From assembly GCA_963682175.1 (NCBI GenBank), contig OY821786.1:24264501-24328500 (forward strand): 64,000 bases of DNA, given 5' to 3'. This stretch comes from Triglochin maritima. Its lineage: Eukaryota > Streptophyta > Magnoliopsida > Alismatales > Juncaginaceae. Every line of letters starts with the position of its first letter. Positions within the stretch are counted from its first letter, which is position 1. The position numbers and the translations under genes were made by a program. Of this stretch, positions 1 to 13,200 are shown one piece after another. The notes beneath the pieces were generated by a model. The model was not told where the DNA came from. It made no database searches and saw nothing but the letters and a program-made list of their open reading frames with translations.

Positions 1-3000
1 TTCTCCCCCTCTCCGTCTCCTCCTCTCTCCGTCTTCCTCCTTTCCCCTCCATCTCCCTCTACTTCTCTCTCCTTGTCCATCTCTCTCCCCCTCCTCTCTC
101 ACTCTGTCGTACTCTCTCGCTCTCCTCCTTCTTCTCCCCTCTTTCCTCCTCCTCTATCTCTCCTCTCTTCGTCTCCTTCTCCTTCTCGCTCTCCTCCCCT
201 CCCACTCCCATTGTCCTTCTCTCTCCCTCTCCTATCAACTCTCCCCTTCTCCTTCTCTCTGCGTGCCCTTATTCTTCTCTCCGTCGTTCTCCTTCTCTCT
301 CCTTGTCCTCTCTCTTGTTCTCCTTCTCATCTCCTTCTTCTCCTCCTCCTCCTCCTCTCTCCTTATTCTCCCTCCTCCTCCTCTTCCTCCTCTCTCTCCT
401 TCTCTTTCTCTCATCCCTCTCCTTCTCCTTCGCTTGTCCTTCTCTCTCCTCCTCCCTCTTCTTTTCCTCTCCGTCACCTTCACTCTCTCTCACTCCTCTC
501 GTTCTCCTACCCTCTCCCCCTTCTCCGTCTCTCTATTCCTCTCTCTCCTTACCTTTTATCTCTACTTCTCCTTCTCCCTCCCTCTTTCCTTCTCTCCTTC
601 CCTTCCAGTCCCCTCTTCCTTCTCTCTCTCCTTCTCCATCTAGCTCACTTACCGACTCCCTCACTCTTTCTCCCCCTCTCCTTCTCTTTCTCTCTCTCCT
701 TTTCCTTCATTCACATTCTCCTTCTCTCTCCTCTCTCTACTTCTCGCTCTAATTCACTCTCTCCCCTTCTCCGATTCACTCCCTCCTTATCTCTCCCTCT
801 CTCTCCTTCTCTATTGTTCTCTCTACTTCTCCATCTCTCCTTGCCCTTCTCACTCCCTCCCCCTCTGTCCACCTCTCCTCTCTCTCCTTCTCCTTCTACC
901 TCTCTCCATCTCTCCCTCTCTCCTTGTTTCCCCATTTCCTTCTCTCTCGTCCTACACTCTCCTTCTCTCTCCCCACTCCTTCTCCTTGTTTTTCACTCTC
1001 TTATTGTCCCGCGCTCTCTCCTTCTCACTCCTCTCTCTGATTCTCGCTTCTATCTTCTCTCTCCTTATCCTTCACTCTTCGTCTTCAATCTCCTTCCCTC
1101 TCTCTCCTTCTCCTCTACTTCAATACCTCTCCTTCCCTTTCCCTTTTTCCTTCTCCTTCTCTCTCTTCTTCCTGTCTCTCTCTCTCTCCCTCGCTTGCCT
1201 TCTCCTCTTGCTTCTCTCCCTCCCTCTCCTTCTCCTTCCCATCTCCGCTCTTCTCCCCCTCTCCGTCTCCTCCTCTCTCCGTCTTCCTCCTTCCCCCTCC
1301 ATCTCCCTCTACTTCTCTCTCCTTGTCCATCTCTCTCCCCCTCCTCTCTCACTCTGTCGTACTCTCTCGCTCTCCTCCTTCTTCTCCCCTCTTTCCTCCT
1401 CCTCTATCTCTCCTCTCTTCGTCTCCTTCTCCTTCTCGCTCTCCTCCCCTCCCACTCCCATTGTCCTTCTCTCTCCCTCTCCTATCCACTCTCCCCTTCT
1501 CCTTCTCTCTGCGTGTCCTTATTCTTCTCTCCGTCGTTCTCCTTCTCTCTCCTTGTCCTCTCTCTTGTTCTCCTTCTCATCTCCTTCTTCTTCTCCTCCT
1601 CCTCCTCTCTCCTTCTTCTCCCTCCTCCTCCTCCTCTCTCTCCTTCTCTTTCTCTCATCCCTCTCCTTCTCCTTCGCTTGTCCTTCTCTCTCCTCCTCCC
1701 TCTTCTTTTCCTCTCCGTCACCTTCACTCTCTCTCACTCCTCTCGTTCTCCTTCCCTCTCCCCCTTCTCCGTCTCTCTATTCCTCTCTCTCCTTACCTTT
1801 TATCTCTACTTCTCCTTCTCCCTCCCTCTTTCCTTCTCTCCTTCCCTTCCAGTCCCCTCTTCCTTCTCTCTCTCCTTCTCCATCTAGCTCACTTACCGAC
1901 TCCCTCACTCTTTCTCCCCCTCTCCTTCTCTTTCTCTCTCTCCTTTTCCTTCATTCACAGTCTCATTCTCTCTCCTCTCTCTACTTCTCGCTCTAATTCA
2001 CTCTCTCCCCTTCTCCGTTTCACTCCCTCCTTATCTCTCCCTCTCTCTCCTTCTCTATTGTTCTCTCTACTTCTCCATCTCTCCTTGCACTTCTCACTCC
2101 CTCCCCCTCTGTCCACCTCTCCTCTCTCTCCTTCTCCTTCTACCTCTCTCCATCTCTCCCTCTCTCCTTGTTTCCCCATTTCCTTCTCTCTCGTCCTACA
2201 CTCTCCTTCTCTCTCCCCACTCCTTCTCCTTGTTTTTCACTCTCTTATTGTCCCGCGCTCTCTCCTTCTCACTCCTCTCTCTGATTCTCCCTTCTATCTT
2301 CTATCTTCTCTCTCCTTATCCTTCACTCTTCGTCTTCAATCTCCTTCCCTCTCTCTCCTTCTCCTCTACTTCAATACCTCTCCTTCCCTTTCCCTTTTTC
2401 CTTCTCCTTCTCTCTCTTCTTCCTGTCTCTCTCTCTCTCCCTCGCTTGCCTTCTCCTCTTGCTTCTCTCCCTCCCTCTCCTTCTCCTTCCCATCTCCGCT
2501 CTTCTCCCCCTCTCCGTCTCCTCCTCTCTCCGTCTTCCTCCTTCCCCCTCCATCTCCCTCTACTTCTCTCTCCTTGTCCATCTCTCTCCCCCTCCTCTCT
2601 CACTCTGTCGTACTCTCTCGCTCTCCTCCTTCTTCTCCCATCTTTCCTCCTCCTCTATCTCTCCTCTCTTCGTCTCCTTCTCCTTCTCGCTCTCCTCCCC
2701 TCCCACTCCCATTGTCCTTCTCTCTCCCTCTCCTATCCACTCTCCCCTTCTCCTTCTCTCTGCGTGTCCTTATTCTTCTCTCCGTCGTTCTCCTTCTCTC
2801 TCCTTGTCCTCTCTCTTGTTCTCCTTCTCATCTCCTTCTTCTTCTCCTCCTCCTCCTCTCTCCTTCTTCTCTCTCCTCCTCCTCCTCTCTCTCCTTCTCT
2901 TTCTCTCATCCCTCTCCTTCTCCTTCGCTTGTCCTTCTCTCTCCTCCTCCCTCTTCTTTTCCTCTCCGTCACCTTCACTCTCTCTCACTCCTCTCGTTCT

Positions 3001-5988
3001 CCTTCCCTCTCCCCCTTCTCCGTCTCTCTATTCCTCTCTCTCCTTACCTTTTATCTCTACTTCTCCTTCTCCCTCCCTCTTTCCTTCTCTCCTTCCCTTC
3101 CAGTCCCCTCTTCCTTCTCTCTCTCCTTCTCCATCTAGCTCACTTACCGACTCCCTCACTCTTTCTCCCCCTCTCCTTCTCTTTCTCTCTCTCCTTTTCC
3201 TTCATTCACAGTCTCCTTCTCTCTCCTCTCTCTACTTCTCGCTCTAATTCACTCTCTCCCCTTCTCCGTTTCACTCCCTCCTTATCTCTCCCTCTCTCTC
3301 CTTCTCTATTGTTCTCTCTACTTCTCCATCTCTCCTTGCCCTTCTCACTCCCTCCCCCTCTGTCCACCTCTCCTCTCTCTCCTTCTCCTTCTACCTCTCT
3401 CCCTCTCTCCTTGTTTCCCCATTTCCTTCTCTCTCGTCCTACACTCTCCTTCTCTCTCCCCACTCCTTCTCCTTGTTTTTCACTCTCTTATTGTCCTGCG
3501 CTCTCTCCTTCTCACTCCTCTCTCTGATTCTCCCTTCTATCTTCTATCTTCTCTCTCCTTATCCTTCACTCTTCGTCTTCAATCTCCTTCCCTCTCTCTC
3601 CTTCTCCTCTACTTCAATACCTCTCATTCCCTTTCCCTTTTTCCTTCTCCTTCTCTCTCTTCTTCCTGTCTCTCTCTCTCTCCCTCGCTTGCCTTCTCCT
3701 CTTGCTTCTCTCCCTCCCTCTCCTTCTCCTTCCCATCTCCGCTCTTCTCCCCCTCTCCGTCTCCTCCTCTCTCCGTCTTCCTCCTTCCCCCTCCATCTCC
3801 CTCTACTTCTCTCTCCTTGTCCATCTCTCTCCCCCTCCTCTCTCACTCTGTCGTACTCTCTCGCTCTCCTCCTTCTTCTCCCCTCTTTCCTCCTCCTCTA
3901 TCTCTCCTCTCTTCGTCTCCTTCTCCTTCTCGCTCTCCTCCCCTCCCACTCCCATTGTCCTTCTCTCTCCCTCTCCTATCCACTCTCCCCTTCTCCTTCT
4001 CTCTGCGTGTCCTTATTCTTCTCTCCGTCGTTCTCCTTCTCTCTCCTTGTCCTCTCTCTTGTTCTCCTTCTCATCTCCTTCTTCTTCTCCTCCTCCTCCT
4101 CTCCCCTTCTTCTCCCTCCTCCTCCTCCTCTCTCTCCTTCTCTTTCTCTCATCCCTCTCCTTCTCCTTCGCTTGTCCTTCTCTCTCCTCCTCCCTCTTCT
4201 TTTCCTCTCCGTCACCTTCACTCTCTCTCACTCCTCTCGTTCTCCTTCCCTCTCCCCCTTCTCCGTCTCTCTATTCCTCTCTCTCCTTACCTTTTATCTC
4301 TACTTCTCCTTCTCCCTCCCTCTTTCCTTCTCTCCTTCCCTTCCAGTCCCCTCTTCCTTCTCTCTCTCCTTCTCCATCTAGCTCACTTACCGACTCCCTC
4401 ACTCTTTCTCCCCCTCTCCTTCTCTTTCTCTCTCTCCTTTTCCTTCATTCACAGTCTCCTTCTCTCTCCTCTCTCTACTTCTCGCTCTAATTCACTCTCT
4501 CCCCTTCTCCGTTTCACTCCCTCCTTATCTCTCCCTCTCTCTCCTTCTCTATTGTTCTCTCTACTTCTCCATCTCTCCTTGCACTTCTCACTCCCTCCCC
4601 CTCTGTCCACCTCTCCTCTCTCTCCTTCTCCTTCTACCTCTCTCCATCTCTCCCTCTCTCCTTGTTTCCCCATTTCCTTCTCTCTCGTCCTACACTCTCC
4701 TTCTCTCTCCCCACTCCTTCTCCTTGTTTTTCACTCTCTTATTGTCCCGCGCTCTCTCCTTCTCACTCCTCTCTCTGATTCTCCCTTCTATCTTCTATAT
4801 TCTCTCTCCATATCCTTCACTCTTCGTCTTCAATCTCCTTCCCTCTCTCTCCTTCTCCTCTACTTCAATACCTCTCCTTCCCTTTCCCTTTTTCCTTCTC
4901 CTTCTCTCTCTTCTTCCTGTCTCTCTCTCTCTCTCCCTCGCTTGCCTTCTCCTCTTGCTTCTCTCCCTCCCTCTCCTTCTCCTTCCCATCTCCGCTCTTC
5001 TCCCCCTCTCCGTCTCCTCCTCTCTCCGTCTTCCTCCTTCCCCCTCCATCTCCCTCTACTTCTCTCTCCTTGTCCATCTCTCTCCCCCTCCTCTCTCACT
5101 CTGTCGTACTCTCTCGCTCTCCTCCTTCTTCTCCCCTCTTTCCTCCTCCTCTATCTCTCCTCTCTTTGTCTCCTTCTCCTTCTCGCTCTCCTCCCCTCCC
5201 ACTCCCATTGTCCTTCTCTCTCCCTCTCCTATCCACTCTCCCCTTCTCCTTCTCTCTGCGTGTCCTTATTCTTCTCTCCGTCGTTCTCCGTCTCTCTCCT
5301 TGTCCTCTCTGTTGTTCTCCTTCTCATCTCCTTCTTCTTCTTCTTCTCCTCCTCCTCCTCTCTCCTTCTTCTCCCTCCTCCTCCTCTTCCTCCTCTCTCT
5401 CCTTCTCTTTCTCTCATCCCTCTCCTTCTCCTTCGCTTGTCCTTCTCTCTCCTCCTCCCTCTTCTTTTCCTCTCCGTCACCTTCACTCTCTCTCACTCCT
5501 CTCGTTCTCCTTCCCTCTCCCCCTTCTCCGTCTCTCTATTCCTCTCTCTCCTTACCTTTTATCTCTACTTCTCCTTCTCCCTCCCTCTTTCCTTCTCTCC
5601 TTCCCTTCCAGTCCCCTCTTCCTTCTCTCTCTCCTTCTCCATCTAGCTCACTTACCGACTCCCTCACTCTTTCTCCCCCTCTCCTTCTCTTTCTCTCTCT
5701 CCTTTTCCTTCATTCACAGTCTCCTTCTCTCTCCTCTCTCTACTTCTCGCTCTAATTCACTCTCTCCCCTTCTCCGTTTCACTCCCTCCTTATCTCTCCC
5801 TCTCTCTCCTTCTCTATTGTTCTCTCTACTTCTCCATCTCTCCTTGCCCTTCTCACTCCCTCCCCCTCTGTCCACCTCTCCTCTCTCTCCTTCTCCTTCT
5901 ACCTCTCTCCATCTCTCCCTCTCTCCTTGTTTTCCCATTTCCTTCTCTCTCGTCCTACACTCTCCTTCTCTCTCCCCACTCCTTCTCC

Positions 5989-7202
5989 TTGTTTTTCACT
6001 CTCTTATTGTCCCGCGCTCTCTCCTTCTCACTCCTCTCTCTGATTTTCCCTTCTATCTTCTATCTTCTCTCTCCTTATCCTTCACTCTTCGTCTTCAATC
6101 TCCTTCCCTCTCTCTCCTTCTCCTCTACTTCAATACCTCTCCTTCCCTTTCCCTTTTTCCTTCTCCTTCTCTCTCTTCTTCCTGTCTCTCTCTCTCCCTC
6201 GCTTGCCTTCTCCTCTTGCTTCTCTCCCTCCCTCTCCTTCTCCTTCCCATCTCCGCTCTTCTCCCCCTCTCCGTCTCCTCCTCTCTCCGTCTTCCTCCTT
6301 CCCCCTCCATCTCCCTCTACTTCTCTCTCCTTGTCCATCTCTCTCCCCCTCCTCTCTCACTCTGTCGTACTCTCTCGCTCTCCTCCTTCTTCTCCCCTCT
6401 TTCCTCCTCCTCTATCTCTCCTCTCTTCGTCTCCTTCTCCTTCTCGCTCTCCTCTCCTCCCACTCCCATTGTCCTTCTCTCTCCCTCTCCTATCCACTCC
6501 CCTTCTCCTTCTCTCTGCGTGCCCTTATTCTTCTCTCCGTCGTTCTCCTTCTCTCTCCTTGTCCTCTCTCTTGTTCTCCTTCTCATCTCCTTCTTCTTCT
6601 CCTCCTCCTCCTCTCTCCTTCTTCTCCCTCCTCCTCCTCTTCCTCCTCTCTCTCCTTCTCTTTCTCTCATCCCTCTCCTTCTCCTTCGCTTGTCCGTCTC
6701 TCTCCTCCTCCCTCTTCTTTTCCTCTCCGTCACCTTCACTCTCTCTCACTCCTCTCGTTCTCCTTCCCTCTCCCCCTTCTCCGTCTCTCTATTCCTCTCT
6801 CTCCTTACCTTTTATCTCTACTTCTCCTACTCCCTCCCTCTTTCCTTCTCTCCTTCCCTTCCAGTCCCCTCTTCCTTCTCTCTCTCCTTCCCTTCCAGTC
6901 CCCTCCTCCTCTCTCCTTTTCCTTCATTCACAGTCTCCTTCGCTCTCCTCTCTCTACTTCTCGCTCTAATTCACTCTCTCCCCTTCTCCGTTTCACTCCC
7001 TCCTTATCTCTCCCTCTCTCTCCTTCTCTATTGTTCTCTCTACTTCTCCATCTCTCCTTGCCCTTCTCACTCCCTCCCCCTCTGTCCACCTCTCCTCTCT
7101 CTCCTTCTCCTTCTACCTCTCTCCATCTCTCCCTCTCTCCTTGTTTCCCCATTTCCTTCTCTCTCGTCCTACAGTCTCCTTCTCTCTCCCCACTCCTTCT
7201 CC
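5989..7202 (+). repeat. Rearranged satellite unit (1214 bp)
   Basis: This unit has a local duplication of the CCTTCCCTTCCAGTCCCCT segment at about 6855-6910, followed at once by a jump to the TCCTTTTCCTTCATTCACAG segment. The intervening ATCTAGCTCACTTACCGAC segment, present in most units, is lost. The outcome is a shorter unit with two adjacent TTCCAG sites. It looks like slippage between similar CT-rich segments. Confidence 0.75.
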
Positions 7203-10200
7203 TTGTTTTTCACTCTCTTATTGTCCCGCGCTCTCTCCTTCTCACTCCTCTCTCTGATTCTCCCTTCTATCTTCTATCTTCTCTCTCCTTATCCTTCACT
7301 CTTCGTCTTCAATCTCCTTCCCTCTCTCTCCTTCTCCTCTACTTCAATAACTCTCCTTCCCTTTCCCTTTTTCCTTCTCCTTCTCTCTCTTCTTCCTGTC
7401 TCTCTCTCTCTCCCTCGCTTGCCTTCTCCTCTTGCTTCTCTCCCTCCGTCTCCTTCTCCTTCCCATCTCCGCTCTTCTCCCCCTCTCCGTCTCCTCCTCT
7501 CTCCGTCTTCCTCCTTCCCCCTCCATCTCCCTCTACTTCTCTCTCCTTGTCCATCTCTCTCCCCCTCCTCTCTCACTCTGTCGTACTCTCTCGCTCTCCT
7601 CCTTCTTCTCCCCTCTTTCCTCCTCCTCTATCTCTCCTCTCTTCGTCTCCTTCTCCTTCTCGCTCTCCTCCCCTCCCACTCCCATTGTCCTTCTCTCTCC
7701 CTCTCCTATCCACTCTCCCCTTCTCCTTCTCTCTGCGTGCCCTTATTCTTCTCTCCGTCGTTCTCCTTCTCTCTCCTTGTCCTCTCTCTTGTTCTCCTTC
7801 TCATCTCCTTCTTCTTCTTCTCCTCCTCCTCTCTCCTTCTTCTCCCTCCTCCTCCTCCTCTTCCTCCTCTCTCTCCTTCTCTTTCTCTCATCCCTCTCCT
7901 TCTCCTTCGCTTGTCCTTCTCTCTCCTCCTCCCTCTTCTTTTCCTCTCCGTCACCTTCACTCTCTCTCACTCCTCTCGTTCTCCTTCCCTCTCCCCCTTC
8001 TCCGTCTCTCTATTCCTCTCTCTCCTTACCTTTTATCTCTACTTCTCCTTCTCCCTCCCTCTTTCCTTCTCTCCTTCCCTTCCAGTCCCCTCTTCCTTCT
8101 CTCTCTCCTTCTCCATCTAGCTCACTTACCGACTCCCTCACTCTTTCTCCCCCTCTCCTTCTCTTTCTCTCTCTCCTTTTCCTTCATTCACAGTCTCCTT
8201 CTCTCTCCTCTCTCTACTTCTCGCTCTAATTCACTCTCTCCCCTTCTCCGTTTCACTCCCTCCTTATCTCTCCCTCTCACTCCTTCTCTATTGTTCTCTC
8301 TACTTCTCCATCTCTCCTTGCCCTTCTCACTCCCTCCCCCTCTGTCCACCTCTCCTCTCTCTCCTTCTCCTTCTACCTCTCTCCATCTCTCCCTCTCTCC
8401 TTGTTTCCCCGTTTCCTTCTCTCTCGTCCTACACTCTCCTTCTCTCTCCCCACTCCTTCTCCTTGTTTTTCACTCTCTTATTGTCCCGCGCTCTCTCCTT
8501 CTCACTCCTCTCTCTGATTCTCCCTTCTATCTTCTCTCTCCTTATCCTTCACTCTTCGTCTTCAATCTCCTTCCCTCTCTCTCCTTCTCCTCTACTTCAA
8601 TACCTCTCCTTCCCTTTCCCTTTTTCCTTCTCCTTCTCTATCTTCTTCCTGTCTCTCTCTCTCCCTCGCTTGCCTTCTCCTCTTGCTTCTCTCCCTCCCT
8701 CTCCTTCTCCTGCCCATCTCCGCTCTTCTCCCCCTCTCCGTCTCCTCCTCTCTCCGTCTTCCTCCTTCCCCCTCCATCTCCCTCTACTTCTCTCTCCTTG
8801 TCCATCTCTCTCCCCCTCCTCTTTCACTCTGTCGTACTCTCTCGCTCTCCTCCTTCTTCTCCCCTCTTTCCTCCTCCTCTATCTCTCCTCTCTTCGTCTC
8901 CTTCTCCTTCTCGCTCTCCTCCACTCCCACTCCCATTGTCCTTCTCTCTCCCTCTCCTATCCACTCTCCCCTTCTCCTTCTCTCTGCGTGCCCTTATTCT
9001 TCTCTCTGTCGTTCTCCTTCTCTCTCCTTGTCCTCTCTCTTGTTCTCCTTCTCATCTCCTCCTCCCCTCTCCTTCTTCTCCCTCCTCCTCCTCTTCCTCC
9101 TCTCTCTCCTTCTCTTTCTCTCATCCCTCTCCTTCTCCTTCGCTTGTCCTTCTCTCTCCTCCTCCCTCTTCTTTTCCTCTCCGTCACCTTCACTCTCTCT
9201 CACTCCTCTCGTTCTCCTTCCCTCTCCCCCTTCTCCGTCTCTCTATTCCTCTCTCTCCTTACCTTTTATCTCTACTTCTCCTTCTCCCTCCCTCTTTCCT
9301 TCTCTCCTTCCCTTCCAGTCCCCTCTTCCTTCTCTCTCTCCTTCTCCATTTAGCTCACTTACCGACTCCCTCACTCTTTCTCCCCCTCTCCTTCTCTTTC
9401 TCTCTCTCCTTTTCCTTCATTCACAGTCTCCTTCTCTCTCCTCTCTCTACTTCTCGCTCTAATTCACTCTCTCCCCTTCTCCGTTTCACTCCCTCCTTAT
9501 CTCTCCCTCTCTCTCCTTCTCTATTGTTCTCTCTACTTCTCCATCTCTCCTTGCCCTTCTCACTCCCTCCCCCTCTGTCCACCTCTCCTCTCTCTCCTTC
9601 TCCTTCTACCTCTCTCCATCTCTCCCTCTCTCCTTGTTTCCCCATTCCTTCTCTCTCGTCCTACACTCTCCTTCTCTCTCCCCACTCCTTCTCCTTGTTT
9701 TTCACTCTCTTATTGTCCCGCGCTCTCTCCTTCTCACTCCTCTCTCTGATTCTCCCTTCTATCTTCTCTCTCCTTATCTTTCACTCTTCGTCTTAAATCT
9801 CCTTCCCTCTCTCTCCTTCTCCTCTACTTCAATACCTCTCCTTCCCTTTCCCTTTTTCCTTCTCCTTCTCTCTCTTCTTCCTGTCTCTCTCTCACCCTCG
9901 CTTGCCTTCTCCTCTTGCTTCTCTCCCTCCCTCTCCTTCTCCTTCCCATCTCCGCTCTTCTCCCCCTCTCCGTCTCCTCCTCTCTTCGTCTTCCTCCTTC
10001 CCCCTCCATCTCCCTCTACTTCTCTCTCCTTGTCCATCACTCTCCCCCTCCTCTCTCACTCTGTCGTACTCTCTCGCTCTCCTCCTTCTCCCCTCTTTCC
10101 TCCTCCTCTATCTCTCCTCTCTTCGTCTCCTTCTCGCTCTCCTCCCCTCCCACTCCCATTGTCCTTCTCTCTCCCTCTCCTATCCACTCTCCCCTTCTCC

Positions 10201-13200
10201 TTCTCTCTGCGTGCACTTATTCTTCTCTCCGTCGTTCTCCTTCTCTCACCTTGTCCTCTCTCTTGTTCTCCTTCTCATCTCCTTTTTCTTCTCCTCCTCC
10301 TCCTCTCTCCTTCTTGTCCCTCCTCCTCCTCTTCCTCCTCTCTCTCCTCCTCTTTCTCTCATCCCTCTCCTTCTCCTTCGCTTGTCCTTCTCTCTCCTCC
10401 TCCCTCTTCTTTTCCTCTCCGTCACCTTCACTCTCTCTCACTCCTCTCGTTCTCCTTCCCTCTCCCCCTTCTCCGTCTCTCTATTCCTCTCTCTCCTTAC
10501 CTTTTATCTCTACTTCTCCTTCTCCCTCCCTCTTTCCTTCTCTCCTTCCCTTCCAGTCCCCTCTTCCTTCTCTCTCTCCTTCTCCATCTAGCTCACTTAC
10601 CGACTCCCTCACTCTTTCTCCCCCTCTCCTTCTCTTTCTCTCTCTCCTTTTCCTTCATTCACAGTCTCCTTCTCTCTCCTCTCTCTACTTCTCGCTCTAA
10701 TTCACTCTCTCCCCTTCTCCGTTTCACTCCCTCCTTATCTCTCCCTCTCTCTCCTTCTCTATTGTTCTCTCTACTTCTCCATCTCTCCTTGCCCTTCTCA
10801 CTCCCTCCCCCTCTGTCCACCTCTCCTCTCTCTCCTTCTCCTTCTACCTCTCTCCATCTCTCCCTCTCTCCTTGTTTCCCCATTTCCTTCTCTCTCGTCC
10901 TACACTCTCCTTCTCTCTCCCCACTCCTTCTCCTTGTTTTTCACTCTCTTATTGTCCCGCGCTCTCTCCTTCTCACTCCTCTCTCTGATTCTCCCTTCTA
11001 TCTTCTCTCTCCTTATCCTTCACTCTTCGTCTTCAATCTCCTTCCCTCTCTCTCCTTCTCCTCTACTTCAATACCTCTCCTTCCCTTTCCCTTTTTCCTT
11101 CTCCTTCTCTCTCTTCTTCCTGTCTCTCTCTCTCTCCCTCGCTTGCCTTCTCCTCTTGCTTCTCTCCCTCCCTCTCCTTCTCCTTCCCATCTCCGCTCTT
11201 CTGCCCCTCTCCGTCTCCTCCTCTCTCCGTCTTCCTCCTTCCCCCTCCAACTCCCTCTACTTCTCTCTCCTTGTCCATCTCTCTCCCCCTCCTCTTTAAC
11301 TCTGTCGTACTCTCTCTCTCTCCTCCTTCTTCTCCCCTCTTTCCTCCTCCTCTATCTCTCCTCTCTTCGTCTCCTTCTCGCTCTCCTCCCCTCCCACTCC
11401 CATTGTCCTTCTCTCTCCCTCTCCTATCCACTCTCCCCTTCTCCTTCTCTCTGCGTGCCCTTATTCTTCTCTCCGTCGTTCTCCTTCTCTCTCCTTGTCC
11501 TCTCTCTTGTTCTCCTTCTCATCTCCTTTTTCTTCTCCTCCTCCTCCTCTCTCCTTCTTGTCCCTCCTCCTCCTCTTCCTCCTCTCTCTCCTCCTCTTTC
11601 TCTCATCCCTCTCCTTCTCCTTCGCTTGTCCTTCTCTCTCCTCCTCCCTCTTCTTTTCCTCTCCGTCACCTTCACTCTCTCTCACTCCTCTCGTTCTCCT
11701 TCCCTCTCCCCCTTCTCCGTCTCTCTATTCCTCTCTCTCCTTACCTTTTATCTCTACTTCTCCTTCTCCCTCCCTCTTTCCTTCTCTCCTTCCCTTCCAG
11801 TCCCCTCTTCCTTCTCTCTCTCCTTCTCCATCTAGCTCACTTACCGACTCCCTCACTCTTTCTCCCCCTCTCCTTCTCTTTCTCTCTCTCCTTTTCCTTC
11901 ATTCACAGTCTCCTTCTCTCTCCTCTACTTCTCGCTCTAATTCACTCTCTCCCCTTCTCCGTTTCACTCCCTCCATATCTCTCCCTCTCTCTCCTTCTCT
12001 ATTGTTCTCTCTACTTCTCCATCTCTCCTTGCCCTTCTCACTCCCTCCCCCTCTGTCCACCTCTCCTCTCTCTCCTTCTCCTTCTACCTCTCTCCATCTC
12101 TCCCTCTCTCCTTGTTTCCCCATTTCCTTCTCTCTCGTCCTACACTCTCCTTCTCTCTCACCACTCCTTCTCCTTGCTTTTCACTCTCTTATTGTCCAGC
12201 GCTCTCTCCTTCTCACTCCTCTCTCTGATTCTCCCTTCTATCTTCTCTCTCCTTATCCTTCACTCTTCGTCTTCAATCTCCTTCCCTCTCTCTCCTTCTC
12301 CTCTACTTCAATACCTCTCCTTCCCTTTCCCTTTTTCCTTCTCCTTCTCTCTCTTCTTCCTGTCTCTCTCTCTCTCCCTCGCTTGCCTTCTCCTCTTGCT
12401 TCTCTCCCTCCCTCTCCTTCTCCTTCCCATCTCCGCTCTTCTCCCCCTCTCCGTCTCCTCCTCTCTCCGTCTTCCTCCTTCCCCCTCCATCTCCCTCTAC
12501 TTCTCTCTCCTTGTCCATCTCTCTCCCCCTCCTCTCTCACTCTGTCGTACTCTCTCGCTCTCCTCCTTCTTCTCCCCACTTTCCTCCTCCTCTATCTCTC
12601 CTCTCTTCGTCTCCTTCTCCTTCTCGCTCTCCTCCCCTCCCACTCCCATTGTCCTTCTCTCTCCCTCTCCTATCCACTCTCCCCTTCTCCTTCTCTCTGC
12701 GTGCCCTTATTCTTCTCTCCGTCGTTCTCCTTCTCTCTCCTTGTCCTCTCTCTTGTTCTCCTTCTTATCTCCTTCTTCTCCTCCTCCTCCTCCTCTCTCC
12801 TTCTTCTCCCTCCTCCTCCTGTTCCTCCTCTCTCTCCTTCTCTTTCTCTCATCCCTCTCCTTCTCCTTCGCTTGTCCTTCTCTCTCCTCCTCCCTCTTCT
12901 TTTCCTCTCCGTCACCTTCACTCTCTCTCACTCCTCTCGTTCTCCTTCCCTCTCCCCTTATCCGTCTCTCTATTCCTCTCTCTCCTTACCTTTTATCTCT
13001 ACTTCTCCTTCTCCCTCCCTCTTTCCTTCTCTCCTTCCCTTCCAGTCCCCTCTTCCTTCTCTCTCTCCTTCTCCATCTAGCTCACTTACCGACTCCCTCA
13101 CTCTTTCTCCCCCTCTCCTTCTCTTTCTCTCTCTCCTTTTCCTTCATTCACAGTCTCCTTCTCTCTCCTCTCTCTACTTCTCGCTCTAATTCACTCTCTC

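Noticed and set aside
711..935. Minus-strand ATG frames of 60-140 codons repeated in each unit, rich in Arg, Glu, Gly, Lys
   Set aside because: They recur only because the DNA recurs. Composition is what antisense CT repeats must give, there is no domain, and overlapping frames on the same strand are equally open.
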